Shown here: piece by piece, positions 16,491 to 25,094 of the stretch | Numbering within the stretch: the first letter of the stretch is position 1 | How the letters are laid out: each line of letters starts with the position of its first letter | Source of the DNA: Mycolicibacterium frederiksbergense | GTDB lineage: Bacteria > Actinomycetota > Actinomycetes > Mycobacteriales > Mycobacteriaceae | Reading direction: 5' to 3' | Assembly: GCF_012223425.1 (NCBI RefSeq) | Contig: NZ_CP038799.1 | Coordinates: forward strand, 2,604,001-2,668,000 | Length of the DNA: 64,000 nt | Made by a program: the position numbers and the translations under genes | The notes under the pieces: model-generated | Database searches by the model: none | Seen by the model: the letters and a program-made list of their open reading frames with translations, nothing else | What the model was told of the DNA's origin: nothing

Positions 16491-16583
16491 GGACGCGCAA
16501 GCGGCGGGGCGGGAGCGATATGGCGACGTCTGATGAACCCGCCGCCACTTGCATGGCAGCCGGGTCATGACGGTGGCGCGTTG

Positions 16584-17915
16584 ATGCCCCGGATGAGATC
16601 GGGCCTGGTGTGGGTCTGCACCGTGTCGGTCCTGGCCGGTGTGGTGATCGGCTTTGTCGGCGGCGCGTTCCGGTGGTGTCTGCAGCTCGCCGACCGCTGG
16701 CGGGTCGACCTGGTCACCTGGGCCCACGATCTGCCGGGGCCCGGGTGGCTGGTGCCGATCGCCGTGGCCGCCCTCGGGGCGACGCTGGCCGCCGTCGTGG
16801 TCCGGTGGGTGCCGCTGGCCGCGGGGAGCGGCATCCAGCACGTCGAGGCCGTCTATCGCGGGGCGGCCCGGCCGCCGACCCTGATGCTGCTGCCGGCAAA
16901 GTTCATCGGGGGTGTCCTCGCGATCGGCTCGGGCCTGGTGCTCGGCAGAGAAGGCCCGACGGTGCACATGGGTGCGGTGATCGGCGCGCAGGCCGCGCGG
17001 CGCGGCGGGCTGGACGATCGTGATGTACGGCTGATGCAGACAGCGCTGGGCGGTGCCGGACTGGCGGTGGCGTTCAACGCGCCGATCGGCGGGGCGCTGT
17101 TCACCCTCGAAGAGGCCACCAAATCCGTGCACATCCGCACCGTGCTCGTCACCCTGTTCTCGGCCGCCACGGCCGTGGCCTGTGCCCGGTTGATCCTCGG
17201 CGACCAGCCGGATTTCCAGGTCGATCCGGTGGCTGCACCGTCGAGCACGCTGGTCCCCGTCTTCATCGTGTTCGGTCTGGTCACCGGCTGCCTGGGCGCG
17301 CTCTACAGCCGGCTCGTGCTGAGCTTCCTCGACGGCGTCGCCGCCGTTCCCCGGATTCCGGCGGTCGCCAAGGCGGCGATCATCGGCGCGATCATCGGGC
17401 TGGTGGCATTCGTGGATCCAAGGGCCGTCGGTGGCGGCGATGGGCTGACTCAGCTGATCGTCGGAGGAGGCGCCCTTGCGTTGCCGATGGCTCTGGGGTA
17501 TCTGGTGGTGCGGCTGGTGGCCGGACCGTTGTCCTATGCGGCGGCGGTACCCGGAGGTCTGTTTGCGCCCCTGCTGGTCGTCGGCGCGCTGTGGGGTGTG
17601 TTGTTCACCGGCGGCCTGAATGTCCTGATACCCGAGAGCAATCCGTCACTCGTGGTGCCGATGGCCATCGTCGGTATGGCCGCGTTCTTCGGTGCCGTCG
17701 TGCGGGCGCCCGTGACCGCGATCGTGCTGGTGATCGAGATGACCGCCACCACATCGCTGGTCGTGCCGATGCTGGCGGCGACCGCCGCGGCCGTGCTGGC
17801 CGCCGAACTGTTGAAATCGCCGCCCATCTACGACAGCCTGCGTGAGCGGATGCAACCTGACGGAAACAGTGGCCCGCTAGATTCGCAGGAGCGCCGAAAC
17901 CGCGGGGGGCAGTGA
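16584..17915 (+). CDS. ClC-family chloride channel/antiporter
   Basis: About 443-residue membrane protein with 10 or more hydrophobic segments. The three chloride-site motifs are visible: GSGIQHVE (canonical GSGIP, so P is replaced by Q), GREGPTVHMG and PGGLFAPLL. It would move chloride, perhaps with proton exchange. No C-terminal CBS domains. The start is uncertain: ATG 16584 gives a normal N-terminus, but in-frame ATG 16533 and GTG 16485 (inside the operator) are possible. It lies beyond the tandem operators of the divergent TetR gene and ends in a 4-base overlap with the next regulator. Confidence 0.88.
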   Translation: MPRMRSGLVWVCTVSVLAGVVIGFVGGAFRWCLQLADRWRVDLVTWAHDLPGPGWLVPIAVAALGATLAAVVVRWVPLAAGSGIQHVEAVYRGAARPPTLMLLPAKFIGGVLAIGSGLVLGREGPTVHMGAVIGAQAARRGGLDDRDVRLMQTALGGAGLAVAFNAPIGGALFTLEEATKSVHIRTVLVTLFSAATAVACARLILGDQPDFQVDPVAAPSSTLVPVFIVFGLVTGCLGALYSRLVLSFLDGVAAVPRIPAVAKAAIIGAIIGLVAFVDPRAVGGGDGLTQLIVGGGALALPMALGYLVVRLVAGPLSYAAAVPGGLFAPLLVVGALWGVLFTGGLNVLIPESNPSLVVPMAIVGMAAFFGAVVRAPVTAIVLVIEMTATTSLVVPMLAATAAAVLAAELLKSPPIYDSLRERMQPDGNSGPLDSQERRNRGGQ

Positions 17916-18970
17916 AAGGGCACCAGCGAGACGTGGCCGACGAACCAAGCCAAGAGACCCCGGCGGCACGCACGGTCGCGTTCGCCCTCTACGACAAGGT
18001 CACCCTGCAGGATGTGGCGGCGCCCTTGGAGATCTTCGCCCGTGCCAACGACTTCGGGGCGAACTACCATGTGCTGCTGGTCTCGCCGACCGGTGCGGCG
18101 GTCGGCACCACGGCCTACGCACGCCTGGACGTGAATCTGGCGCTGGCCGACGTGCCAGCCAGGATCGACACGCTGCTGGTGCCCGGCGGTGTGCCCGCGG
18201 ATTTCTCCTTCACCCCTGGCCTGCACGACATTCCCGAGGAGCCGACACCCGATACGGTGCCGGACGCCCTGGAAATGGTGCGCCTGCTCGCGCCGCGGGC
18301 CCGTCGGGTGGCCTCGGTGTGCACCGGCGCGTTCGTGCTCGCCGCCCTCGGACTTCTCGAAGGGCGACGCGCGACCACCCACTGGGCGCACTGCCAGACA
18401 TTGGCGCGCAGATATCCGAACGTGCGCGTGGATCCGGATTCGCTGTTCGTCCAGGACGGGCCGTTCATCACGGGTGCGGGCATCACCGCGGGTATCGATC
18501 TCGCGCTGGCCCTTGTCGAGAGTGACTACGGCCCGACGGTGGCCCGGCGGGTGGCGCGCTGGATGGTCGTCTTCCTCCAACGCCCCGGCGGGCAGGCGCA
18601 ATTCAGCGTGTGGGCGGAATCTGCGCTGCCGGTCTCGGGTGGGCTGCGCGATATCGTGGACGCGGTGATCGCCGACCCCGGCGCGGACCATTCCATCGCA
18701 TCGATGGCCGTCAAAGCAGCGGTCAGTGAGCGGCACCTCGCCCGGATGTTCCACGACCAGATCGGGATGACCCCGGCGAGATTCGTCGAACAGGCCCGGC
18801 TGGAGGCCGCCAAAGTCCTCCTCGCGACCGGTGACCAGAGCCAGGATTCGGTCGCGCGACGGGCGGGCTTCGGCACGACGGACACCATGCGGCGCACCTT
18901 CCGCCGAAACCTCGGCGTGTCACCCGGCGTATACCGGAACCGCTTCCGCACCACCGGGATCGACCAGTAG
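17912..18970 (+). CDS. AraC-family regulator with DJ-1/PfpI (GATase1-like) domain, copy 1
   Basis: 352-residue FtrA-like regulator. The N-terminal class-I amidotransferase-like domain (about 20-200) carries a VCTGAFVLAALGLLEG nucleophile-elbow cysteine and THWAHC. The C-terminal AraC HTH pair is at about 245-340 (SIASMAVKAAVSERHLARMF ... SVARRAGFGTTDTMRRTFRR). The GTG at 17912 overlaps the ClC stop by 4 bases; a GTG at 17933 is an alternative. Tail-to-tail with a second DJ-1/AraC gene, the two reading frames overlapping by 51 bases. Confidence 0.9.
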   Translation: MKGHQRDVADEPSQETPAARTVAFALYDKVTLQDVAAPLEIFARANDFGANYHVLLVSPTGAAVGTTAYARLDVNLALADVPARIDTLLVPGGVPADFSFTPGLHDIPEEPTPDTVPDALEMVRLLAPRARRVASVCTGAFVLAALGLLEGRRATTHWAHCQTLARRYPNVRVDPDSLFVQDGPFITGAGITAGIDLALALVESDYGPTVARRVARWMVVFLQRPGGQAQFSVWAESALPVSGGLRDIVDAVIADPGADHSIASMAVKAAVSERHLARMFHDQIGMTPARFVEQARLEAAKVLLATGDQSQDSVARRAGFGTTDTMRRTFRRNLGVSPGVYRNRFRTTGIDQ

Positions 18971-19927
18971 CGGAGCGGGCCGAGTCGGTGCCGGCAGCAC
19001 GCGATGTGCCTCCAGATGGTCGCGGATGCGGGCTCCGTACCGCAGTCCGCTGCGCTGCGCCGCGGCGTGGAAGGACTCGCCGGCCAGTACCAGGCTGACC
19101 GCATTCTCCAACCGGACCTCGTACACGTACTGCCGCAGCGTCACCCCGACCTGCGCCTTGAACAGCCGGGCCAGATGCCGTGGGCTCATGCCGATCTGGG
19201 CCGCCACGACGTCCAACTCGTAGTGTCCGGCCGGATCCGCGCTGACGGTCGCCATCAAGCGCTCGAGCTCGGCGTGTTTGGGTCGCGGAGTCCTGGCGGC
19301 CGCAGAGATCTGGGGATGGCCCTCCATGCGCCTGCTGAGAACCACCATCTCCTTGGAGATCTCGTGGGCGAGGTCGGTTCCGTGGTCATCGGCGATCAGG
19401 GCGAGCACCAGGTCGATGCCGGCTGCGGAACCCGCGGCGGTCCAGATGTCGTCGTCGCGGACGAACACGGACTCACGGTCCACGATCGTGGACGGACAGC
19501 GGGTGACGAAGGCGTCCAGGTGGCGCCAGTGCGTGGTCGTGCGACGGCCGTCGAGCAGGCCGGCCGCGCCCAGCGCGAAGACCCCGGCGTCGATGGCGGC
19601 GATCCGCCGCACACCGGCAGTACGAGTTCGGACCGACTGCTGAACATGTGGTGGAACAACTTCGGAGACAAAGCTTTCGCCGCCGAGCAGGATCACCGTG
19701 TCCGGCGGCGTGTCCAATAGCGCGGCCGGAGTGGCAGCGAGTGTGAGTCCCGACGCACAACGGATCGCCGAGGAATCTCCGTAGGTGTGCAGCGACACCG
19801 CGTAGTCGTAGCCGAGGGTGCGGGCCACGTCGAACACCTCCAGCGGACCGGTGACATCCAGGGTCCGGACGCCGTCGCAGGCCAGCATCGCGATGCGACG
19901 CGAACGGTGCTCGACGTAGTGGCACAT
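18920..19927 (-). CDS. AraC-family regulator with DJ-1/PfpI domain, copy 2 (divergent from nitrile hydratase operon)
   Basis: 335-residue FtrA-like regulator, same architecture as its convergent neighbour but diverged. The nucleophile-elbow cysteine position reads AAIDAGVFALGAAGLLDG, so the cysteine is replaced by aspartate (VCTGAF versus AIDAGVF), arguing against catalysis. The C-terminal AraC HTH is at about 225-315 (LDVVAAQIGMSPRHLARLF). Its start is 223 bases from the nitrile hydratase operon on the opposite strand, so it is the best candidate activator of that operon; AraC-type activators are known for nitrile hydratase genes. A 5-5-5 inverted repeat (ATCCG...CGGAT, 19962-19976) lies in that gap. 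Confidence 0.9.
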   Translation of the reverse strand: MCHYVEHRSRRIAMLACDGVRTLDVTGPLEVFDVARTLGYDYAVSLHTYGDSSAIRCASGLTLAATPAALLDTPPDTVILLGGESFVSEVVPPHVQQSVRTRTAGVRRIAAIDAGVFALGAAGLLDGRRTTTHWRHLDAFVTRCPSTIVDRESVFVRDDDIWTAAGSAAGIDLVLALIADDHGTDLAHEISKEMVVLSRRMEGHPQISAAARTPRPKHAELERLMATVSADPAGHYELDVVAAQIGMSPRHLARLFKAQVGVTLRQYVYEVRLENAVSLVLAGESFHAAAQRSGLRYGARIRDHLEAHRVLPAPTRPAPLLVDPGGAEAVPVYAG

Positions 19928-20150
19928 GAGCCAAGGGTGCGCCCACCGCGGTGCTGGTGCGATCCGATGTCCGGATTTTCGCGCCTCCTGTCCGTGTCGG
20001 TCGGCCGCGGGCGCCGAGGTCCCGTTTCGCGCAGAAGATGTCCACCTCGGCGGACAACCGATAAGCGGGGTTTACCAGTCCGAAACACCATCGGCCCAAC
20101 GTTGTTGCCACGAAGCAGATCTCGATACCGCGATGACAAGGGTGGACTGC

Positions 20151-20675
20151 ATGGATTCACGATCGGCTCTGACATTGAGCATCGGCGTGCTCGGCGGGGT
20201 CGCGGTGGTACTCACCGCGACCGTGATCACCGTCCCCATCTGGGTGGTCTTCCTGTCCTGGGCTTCCTTCTTCTTCGTCGGGGGAGGCCCGGGCGGCTGG
20301 GTGCGGTCGGTGTCATCGAACCTGGTGGGTGTCCTCATCGCCAGCGCCAGCCTGTACGCCGCGCACCTGCTCGGCGGCAGTCTGACCGTCACGGCCATCG
20401 CCGTGGGCGTGGGAAGTGCGCTGATGGTGCAGGCGTCCTGGGTCGGTCTGCTGTCGACGACCCCCGCGGTGGTGGTGGGTTTCGCATCGACGGTCTCGAC
20501 CGTGGCCGGGACCGGACAACTGGTTACCGCGACGAGCATCTCCCACCCGGGGTTGGTGGCGGCGTGCGCCTGCGTGCTGGGCGCGACGTTCGGTATCGCC
20601 TCGGAGTATCTGGCCAATGTGATGACACGTACGGCCCCGGCCAGCCGTACCGGAACGGAAGGCGCACCGGCATGA
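20151..20675 (+). CDS. DUF1097-type membrane protein
   Basis: 174-residue protein with about five hydrophobic helices and a FFVGGGPGGWVRS loop, resembling DUF1097 inner-membrane proteins. The ATG at 20151 follows AAGGGTGGA; an upstream in-frame ATG at 20133 lacks a ribosome site. It is the first gene of the nitrile hydratase operon and its stop overlaps the beta-subunit start (ATGA). A transport or substrate-entry role is inferred only from position. Confidence 0.75.
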   Translation: MDSRSALTLSIGVLGGVAVVLTATVITVPIWVVFLSWASFFFVGGGPGGWVRSVSSNLVGVLIASASLYAAHLLGGSLTVTAIAVGVGSALMVQASWVGLLSTTPAVVVGFASTVSTVAGTGQLVTATSISHPGLVAACACVLGATFGIASEYLANVMTRTAPASRTGTEGAPA

Positions 20676-21406
20676 AACTGCAGCACTATCTGGGTGGTCT
20701 GGAGGGGCTGCCCGAATCGCTCACTCTGGAAAAGCGGGTGTTCGTCGAAGAGTGGGAAAAGCGCATCTTCGGCATCCACGTCGCCATGATGGGCCTGAGC
20801 GCGCACCTGGGCTCGGCGCTGCCGGAGTACCCGATCGCCGAGGTGCCCACCGAGTTCCGGGACGAGTGGACGTGGGCCTCGCTGCGCACCGGCGCCGAGG
20901 CGATGAATCCGTTCGACTACTTCAAGTTCCGCTACTACGAGAAGTGGCTCGGCGGGATCAGTCAGTTCTTCATCGACCAGGGGTACGTGTCGGAGGAGGA
21001 GATCAGTGCCCTGATCGCGGCCCCGGCAACCGTCCCGAGCGGCGGTGATCCGGCGATCGATGACCGGGTGATCGACTACCTGCGCCGCGGCGACAGCCCG
21101 CGCCGTGACACCGCGCACCCGAAGTTCGCTGTGGGAGAGCAGGTTCGCATCGCGAACCTGCCCGCCGGAGCCCATACCCGGCTGCCGGGGTACCTGCGGA
21201 CCCGGGTGGGCACCGTCACCAGGATCTTCGAGGGCGACTACGGCTACTTCGTACACACCGGCGACGGCATCGGTGACCCGATGCCGATCTACATCGTCGA
21301 GTTCGCCCCCGAGGAACTCTGGGGTGTCCGGGCGGAACCGGGCGCCAACACCCTGTATGCCGAGCTGTTCGAGGCCTATCTGCAACCCGTCGAGGAGGAC
21401 AAGTGA
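20672..21406 (+). CDS. nthB: Nitrile hydratase beta subunit
   Basis: 244-residue beta subunit. The N-terminal helical part (MKLQHYLGGLEG) and the SH3-like C-terminal barrel (FAVGEQVRIANLPAGAHTRL, LRTRVGTVTRIFEGDYGYFV, YIVEFAPEELWG) are both present. It pairs with the alpha subunit to hydrate nitriles to amides; it precedes alpha, the order typical of cobalt-type enzymes. Start overlaps the membrane protein stop and its own stop overlaps the alpha start. Confidence 0.95.
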   Translation: MKLQHYLGGLEGLPESLTLEKRVFVEEWEKRIFGIHVAMMGLSAHLGSALPEYPIAEVPTEFRDEWTWASLRTGAEAMNPFDYFKFRYYEKWLGGISQFFIDQGYVSEEEISALIAAPATVPSGGDPAIDDRVIDYLRRGDSPRRDTAHPKFAVGEQVRIANLPAGAHTRLPGYLRTRVGTVTRIFEGDYGYFVHTGDGIGDPMPIYIVEFAPEELWGVRAEPGANTLYAELFEAYLQPVEEDK

Positions 21407-22023
21407 CCGAGCAGTTTTCGTACCCGTCCGATCGTGAGCAATCCAGCGCCGATCGGGTCGGGGCCCTGGAGCGGCTGCTGATCGAGAAGGGGGTCATCAC
21501 CGGCGAGACGGTCGACAAGGTGCTCGCCTACTTCGAGTCCGAGATGACACCGCTGAACGGTCAGAAGATCGTCGTGAAGGCCTGGACGGACCCCGATTTC
21601 GCGGCCCGGGTGGTCGTGGACACCCCGGGGGCGCTGGCCGAACTGGACCTGCCCGAGGGGATGGCCGGCGCGGAAGGCGAGCACCTGCAGGCGGTGGCCA
21701 ACGAGCCCGGGGTGCACAACCTTGTCATCTGCACGCTGTGCTCCTGCTTTCCCTGGCCGGTGCTGGGATTGCCCCCGTACTGGTACAAGGACCCGGTGTT
21801 CCGGGCACGTGCCGCCCGGGAACCCCGCACGGTGCTGACCGAGGTCGGGGTGGACCTGGCCGAGGACACCGAAATCAAGGTCTGGGATTCCAGTGGGCAT
21901 TCGCGGTGGTTCGTCATCCCCGAACGGCCCGCGGGAACCGAGGGTTTCACCGAGGAGCAACTGATGGGACTGGTCACCACCGAGTCGATGATGGGCGTCG
22001 CACTGGCAGGGCATCCGGCATGA
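21403..22023 (+). CDS. nthA: Nitrile hydratase alpha subunit, cobalt type
   Basis: 206-residue catalytic subunit. The metal claw is C110-T-L-C113-S114-C115 (VICTLCSCFPWPVLGLPPYWYK). A threonine after the first cysteine marks the cobalt-type enzyme, while iron-type has serine. The second and third cysteines are oxidised after translation in the family. The GTG start is coupled to the beta gene, and its stop overlaps the activator gene. Cytoplasmic. Confidence 0.96.
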   Translation: MTEQFSYPSDREQSSADRVGALERLLIEKGVITGETVDKVLAYFESEMTPLNGQKIVVKAWTDPDFAARVVVDTPGALAELDLPEGMAGAEGEHLQAVANEPGVHNLVICTLCSCFPWPVLGLPPYWYKDPVFRARAAREPRTVLTEVGVDLAEDTEIKVWDSSGHSRWFVIPERPAGTEGFTEEQLMGLVTTESMMGVALAGHPA

Positions 22024-22328
22024 AACTGCACCAGACCTGCACGACGGATCAGGCCGCGCCGTCGTTCGACCACGATTGGCAACGACGGGCCTTCGGCCTG
22101 GCGCTTGCCTTGTCCGAGTTCGGTCACTACCCGTGGGCTGAGTTTCAGCAGAGCCTGATCGACACGATCGGTGCGTGGGAGTCGGCGCCTGCACCCGCCC
22201 GAGGTGAATGGGAGTACTACGACCACTGGGTCGCAGCGCTGGAACACGTTGTGGACCATCGGAAAATCCTCACCGCCCCATTGATCACCGACGACGGCGA
22301 CCACGCCGTCCACGACGACCACCACTGA
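22020..22328 (+). CDS. Nitrile hydratase accessory (activator) protein
   Basis: 102-residue protein of the small nitrile hydratase activator family, itself beta-subunit-like at its N-terminus (WQRRAFGLALALSEFGHYPW, EWEYYDHWVAALE). In cobalt enzymes such proteins bind alpha and load metal by subunit swapping. The C-terminus is rich in His and Asp (DDGDHAVHDDHH), a plausible cobalt-holding tail. ATG overlaps the alpha stop. Confidence 0.9.
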   Translation: MKLHQTCTTDQAAPSFDHDWQRRAFGLALALSEFGHYPWAEFQQSLIDTIGAWESAPAPARGEWEYYDHWVAALEHVVDHRKILTAPLITDDGDHAVHDDHH

Positions 22329-22349
22329 CCCTCGCGAAAGGAAGCGCAG

Positions 22350-23027
22350 ATGCACATCGAACCAGGAATCGTGGACGGCGCGAAGATCGTCCTGAGTTAT
22401 GCCACCGCGGCCGGCGCCGGCGCCTACGCGCTGACGATGGCGTGGAGACACCTCAAGGAGCGGGGCCCAGGGTCAATGCTGCTCGGCACGTCCGTGACCA
22501 CCGCGCTGGTCCTGGTGTTCTTCGAGATCCTCCCGCACTTCCCGGTGGGCGTCTCCGAGGTGCACCTCATCCTCGGCTCGACGCTGTTCCTGCTGTTCGG
22601 CGTCGCGCCCGCGGCCTTCGGCTTGGCGCTGGGCCTGCTGATCCAGGGCATGTTCCTGGCCCCCTTCGATCTTCCGCAGTACGGGATGAACCTGACCACG
22701 CTGTTGGTGCCACTGTTCGCGTTGCAGTACGTGGCAGGCCGGACGATCACACCGCAGACGCCTTATACCGCCCTGAAATACCGTCAGGCCCTGACCCTCT
22801 CGATGACCTACCAGGCGGGCATCGTGTCGTGGGTGGGGTTCTGGGCGCTCTACGGTGAGGGCCTCAGCGGGCAGACGGTCGCCAGCATCGCGACATTCGG
22901 TGCCGCGTACATGCTGGTGATCGTCGTCGAACCGTTGGCGGACCTGGCCGTGCTGGCCGGCGCGAAGGCCCTCGAGCGACACAGGAACGACGCCTGGCTG
23001 GAGCCGCGCCTGTTCAACCCGGCCTGA
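22350..23027 (+). CDS. CbiM-like cobalt transporter component
   Basis: 225-residue integral membrane protein of the CbiM/NikM substrate-capture family. It starts MHIEPG, the position where CbiM proteins have an N-terminal Met-His-Ile metal-binding peptide. Six or so helices follow (FFEILPHFPVGVSEVHLILG; LALGLLIQGMFLAPFDLPQ). The partners CbiN, CbiQ and CbiO are not encoded here. Lying 21 bases after the nitrile hydratase activator, it probably feeds cobalt to the enzyme, replacing the NhlF/NiCoT transporter of classical operons. Confidence 0.85.
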   Translation: MHIEPGIVDGAKIVLSYATAAGAGAYALTMAWRHLKERGPGSMLLGTSVTTALVLVFFEILPHFPVGVSEVHLILGSTLFLLFGVAPAAFGLALGLLIQGMFLAPFDLPQYGMNLTTLLVPLFALQYVAGRTITPQTPYTALKYRQALTLSMTYQAGIVSWVGFWALYGEGLSGQTVASIATFGAAYMLVIVVEPLADLAVLAGAKALERHRNDAWLEPRLFNPA

Positions 23028-23049
23028 CCGGTGGTGTGAAGATGGGTCC

Positions 23050-24693
23050 ATGACCGCAACGCTCGTCGCCAAGGATGTGGCCGGCGGACACGCCCACCGC
23101 ACACTGTTCGAGCACGTCGACCTGACCGTGGCGCCCGGCGATGTCATCGGCGTCGTCGGCGCCAACGGGGCAGGCAAGAGCACCCTGCTGCGCATCCTGG
23201 CCGGCGACCTCGACCCGCTCGGCGGCACGGTCAGCGTCGCCCCGGCCGACGCCTTCGTCGGGTGGCTGCCCCAGGAACACGAACGGATCCCTGGGGAAAC
23301 CGTCGCCGGCTACATCGCCCGGCGCACCGGATGCGCGGCGGCAACAACGGCGATGGAAGCCGCGGCCGAGGGCCTGTCCGATTCCAGTGCCACCGCGGAC
23401 GCGTACTCGGTGGCACTCGATCACTGGCTGGCCACCGGTGCGGCGGATCTGGAGGAGCGGCTGCCCGCGGTGCTCGCCGACCTGGGTCTGGACTCCGCGT
23501 TGGTGCCGGACACGACGCCGATGACCGCGTTGTCGGGCGGGCAGGCGGCACGGGTCGGTCTGGCCGCACTCCTGTTGTCCCGCTTCGATATTGTGCTGCT
23601 GGACGAGCCGACCAACGATCTGGACCTGGATGGTCTGGACCGCCTGGAGCGTTTCGTCGGCGAACTGCGCGGCGGTGTGGTGCTGGTCAGCCATGACCGG
23701 GAGTTCCTCGCACGCAGCGTGACCCGGGTGCTCGAACTGGATCTGGCGCAGAACACCACCACGGTCTTCGGCGGCGGTTACGACAGCTATCTGGAGGAGC
23801 GCGCGGTCAACCGGCGGCACAAGCGCGAACAGTACGAGGAGTTCGCCGACAAGAAGGCGGACCTGGTGGCGCGCGCCCGTACCCAACGCGAATGGTCCAG
23901 CCAGGGCGTGCGCAACGCGATGCGCAAGGCCCCCGACAACGACAAGAACCGGCGCCGCGCCCAGACCGAATCCAGTGAGAAGCAGGCGCAGAAGGTGCGT
24001 CAGATGGAGAGCCGGATCGCCCGCCTGGAGGAGGTCGAGGAGCCCCGCAAGGAATGGACCCTTCAGTTCACCATCGGATCGGCCCCGCGGTCGAGTTCGG
24101 TGGTGGCGACCCTGGACAACGCCGTGGTGCGCCAAGGTGAATTCGTGCTGGGCCCGGTCTCACTACAGGTCGACGCCGGCGAGCGGATCGGCATCACCGG
24201 GCCGAACGGGGCGGGCAAGTCGACGCTGCTGGGGTTACTGCTGGGCCGCACGCCACCCGACGAGGGCCGGGCCGGTCTGGGCGCGAACGTCGCCGTCGGC
24301 GAGATCGACCAGGCCCGTGCCGAATTCGACGGACCGGGGCGGCTGGTCGATCGTTTCGAACAGCACGTGCCGGACTGGCCGACCGCCGAGGTGCGCACGT
24401 TGTTGGCGAAGTTCGGCCTGGGCGCCGACCATGTGGAGCGCACCGCGCAGGAGCTGTCACCCGGTGAGCGCACCCGGGCCGGCCTGGCGTTGCTACAGGC
24501 CCGCGGCGTGAACGTGCTGGTGCTCGACGAACCGACCAATCATCTGGATCTGCCCGCCATCGAGCAACTCGAGCAGGCCCTGGAGAGCTATGACGGTGCG
24601 CTGCTGCTGGTCACCCATGATCGCCGGATGCTGCAGAATGTGCGGCTGGATCGGACGTGGCGCGTGGACGGTGGCCGGGTTCACGGCGTGTAG
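23050..24693 (+). CDS. ABC-F family ATPase
   Basis: 547-residue soluble protein with two ABC ATPase domains and no membrane segments. Domain 1: Walker A GANGAGKST, signature LSGGQ, Walker B LLDEPTNDLD. A charged linker follows at about 245-335 (RHKREQYEEFADKKADLVAR, ESSEKQAQKVRQMESRIARL). Domain 2: GPNGAGKST, LSPGERT, VLDEPTNHLD. ABC-F proteins act on ribosomes, either freeing them from antibiotics or aiding difficult translation. Which role applies is not readable. Its 3' end overlaps the convergent PPOX gene by 13 bases. Confidence 0.93.
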   Translation: MTATLVAKDVAGGHAHRTLFEHVDLTVAPGDVIGVVGANGAGKSTLLRILAGDLDPLGGTVSVAPADAFVGWLPQEHERIPGETVAGYIARRTGCAAATTAMEAAAEGLSDSSATADAYSVALDHWLATGAADLEERLPAVLADLGLDSALVPDTTPMTALSGGQAARVGLAALLLSRFDIVLLDEPTNDLDLDGLDRLERFVGELRGGVVLVSHDREFLARSVTRVLELDLAQNTTTVFGGGYDSYLEERAVNRRHKREQYEEFADKKADLVARARTQREWSSQGVRNAMRKAPDNDKNRRRAQTESSEKQAQKVRQMESRIARLEEVEEPRKEWTLQFTIGSAPRSSSVVATLDNAVVRQGEFVLGPVSLQVDAGERIGITGPNGAGKSTLLGLLLGRTPPDEGRAGLGANVAVGEIDQARAEFDGPGRLVDRFEQHVPDWPTAEVRTLLAKFGLGADHVERTAQELSPGERTRAGLALLQARGVNVLVLDEPTNHLDLPAIEQLEQALESYDGALLLVTHDRRMLQNVRLDRTWRVDGGRVHGV

Positions 24694-25094
24694 CGCGTCA
24701 CCGTGTCCGGGTGGATGACCAGACGCAACAGGTCGGCGCCCAGCATCTGCTGCAGTTCGGCTGCCCGACCCTCGTCGGTGAGGTCCCAGTACCGGTTGGC
24801 CAACCGGGTGGCAAGTTGCTGCGCCCCTTGGCTTTCCAGCGTCGTGGCACCGGCGACCGACACCCAGCGCTCGCGTTCGCCCACCGGGGCGGCGACCACC
24901 AGGGACGCGCGGGGGTCGGTGCGCAGGCGCCGGACCTTCGCCGCGTCGGCAAGGGTGAACAGTTCGATGGTTCCGTGGTCGGTGGTCTCGAACCACACCG
25001 GACGGGGCTGCGGCGGGTGGGCGCCGGTGGCGACGGTGAAGAACCCGTAGAGCGGGCGGCGCAGGAACTCCAGGTCTGCAGGCGTCAGTGTCAC
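24681..25094 (-). CDS. PPOX-class (pyridoxamine 5'-phosphate oxidase-like) F420/flavin protein
   Basis: 137-residue split-barrel protein: LEFLRRPLYGFFTVATG, PRPVWFETTDHGTIELFT, KVRRLRTDPRASLVVAAPVG. In mycobacteria this family usually binds F420 or flavin. The GTG at 25094 overlaps the NmrA stop (GTGA), so both form a two-gene operon. It probably reduces or senses a small electrophile or ketone; substrate unknown. Confidence 0.82.
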   Translation of the reverse strand: MTLTPADLEFLRRPLYGFFTVATGAHPPQPRPVWFETTDHGTIELFTLADAAKVRRLRTDPRASLVVAAPVGERERWVSVAGATTLESQGAQQLATRLANRYWDLTDEGRAAELQQMLGADLLRLVIHPDTVTRYTP

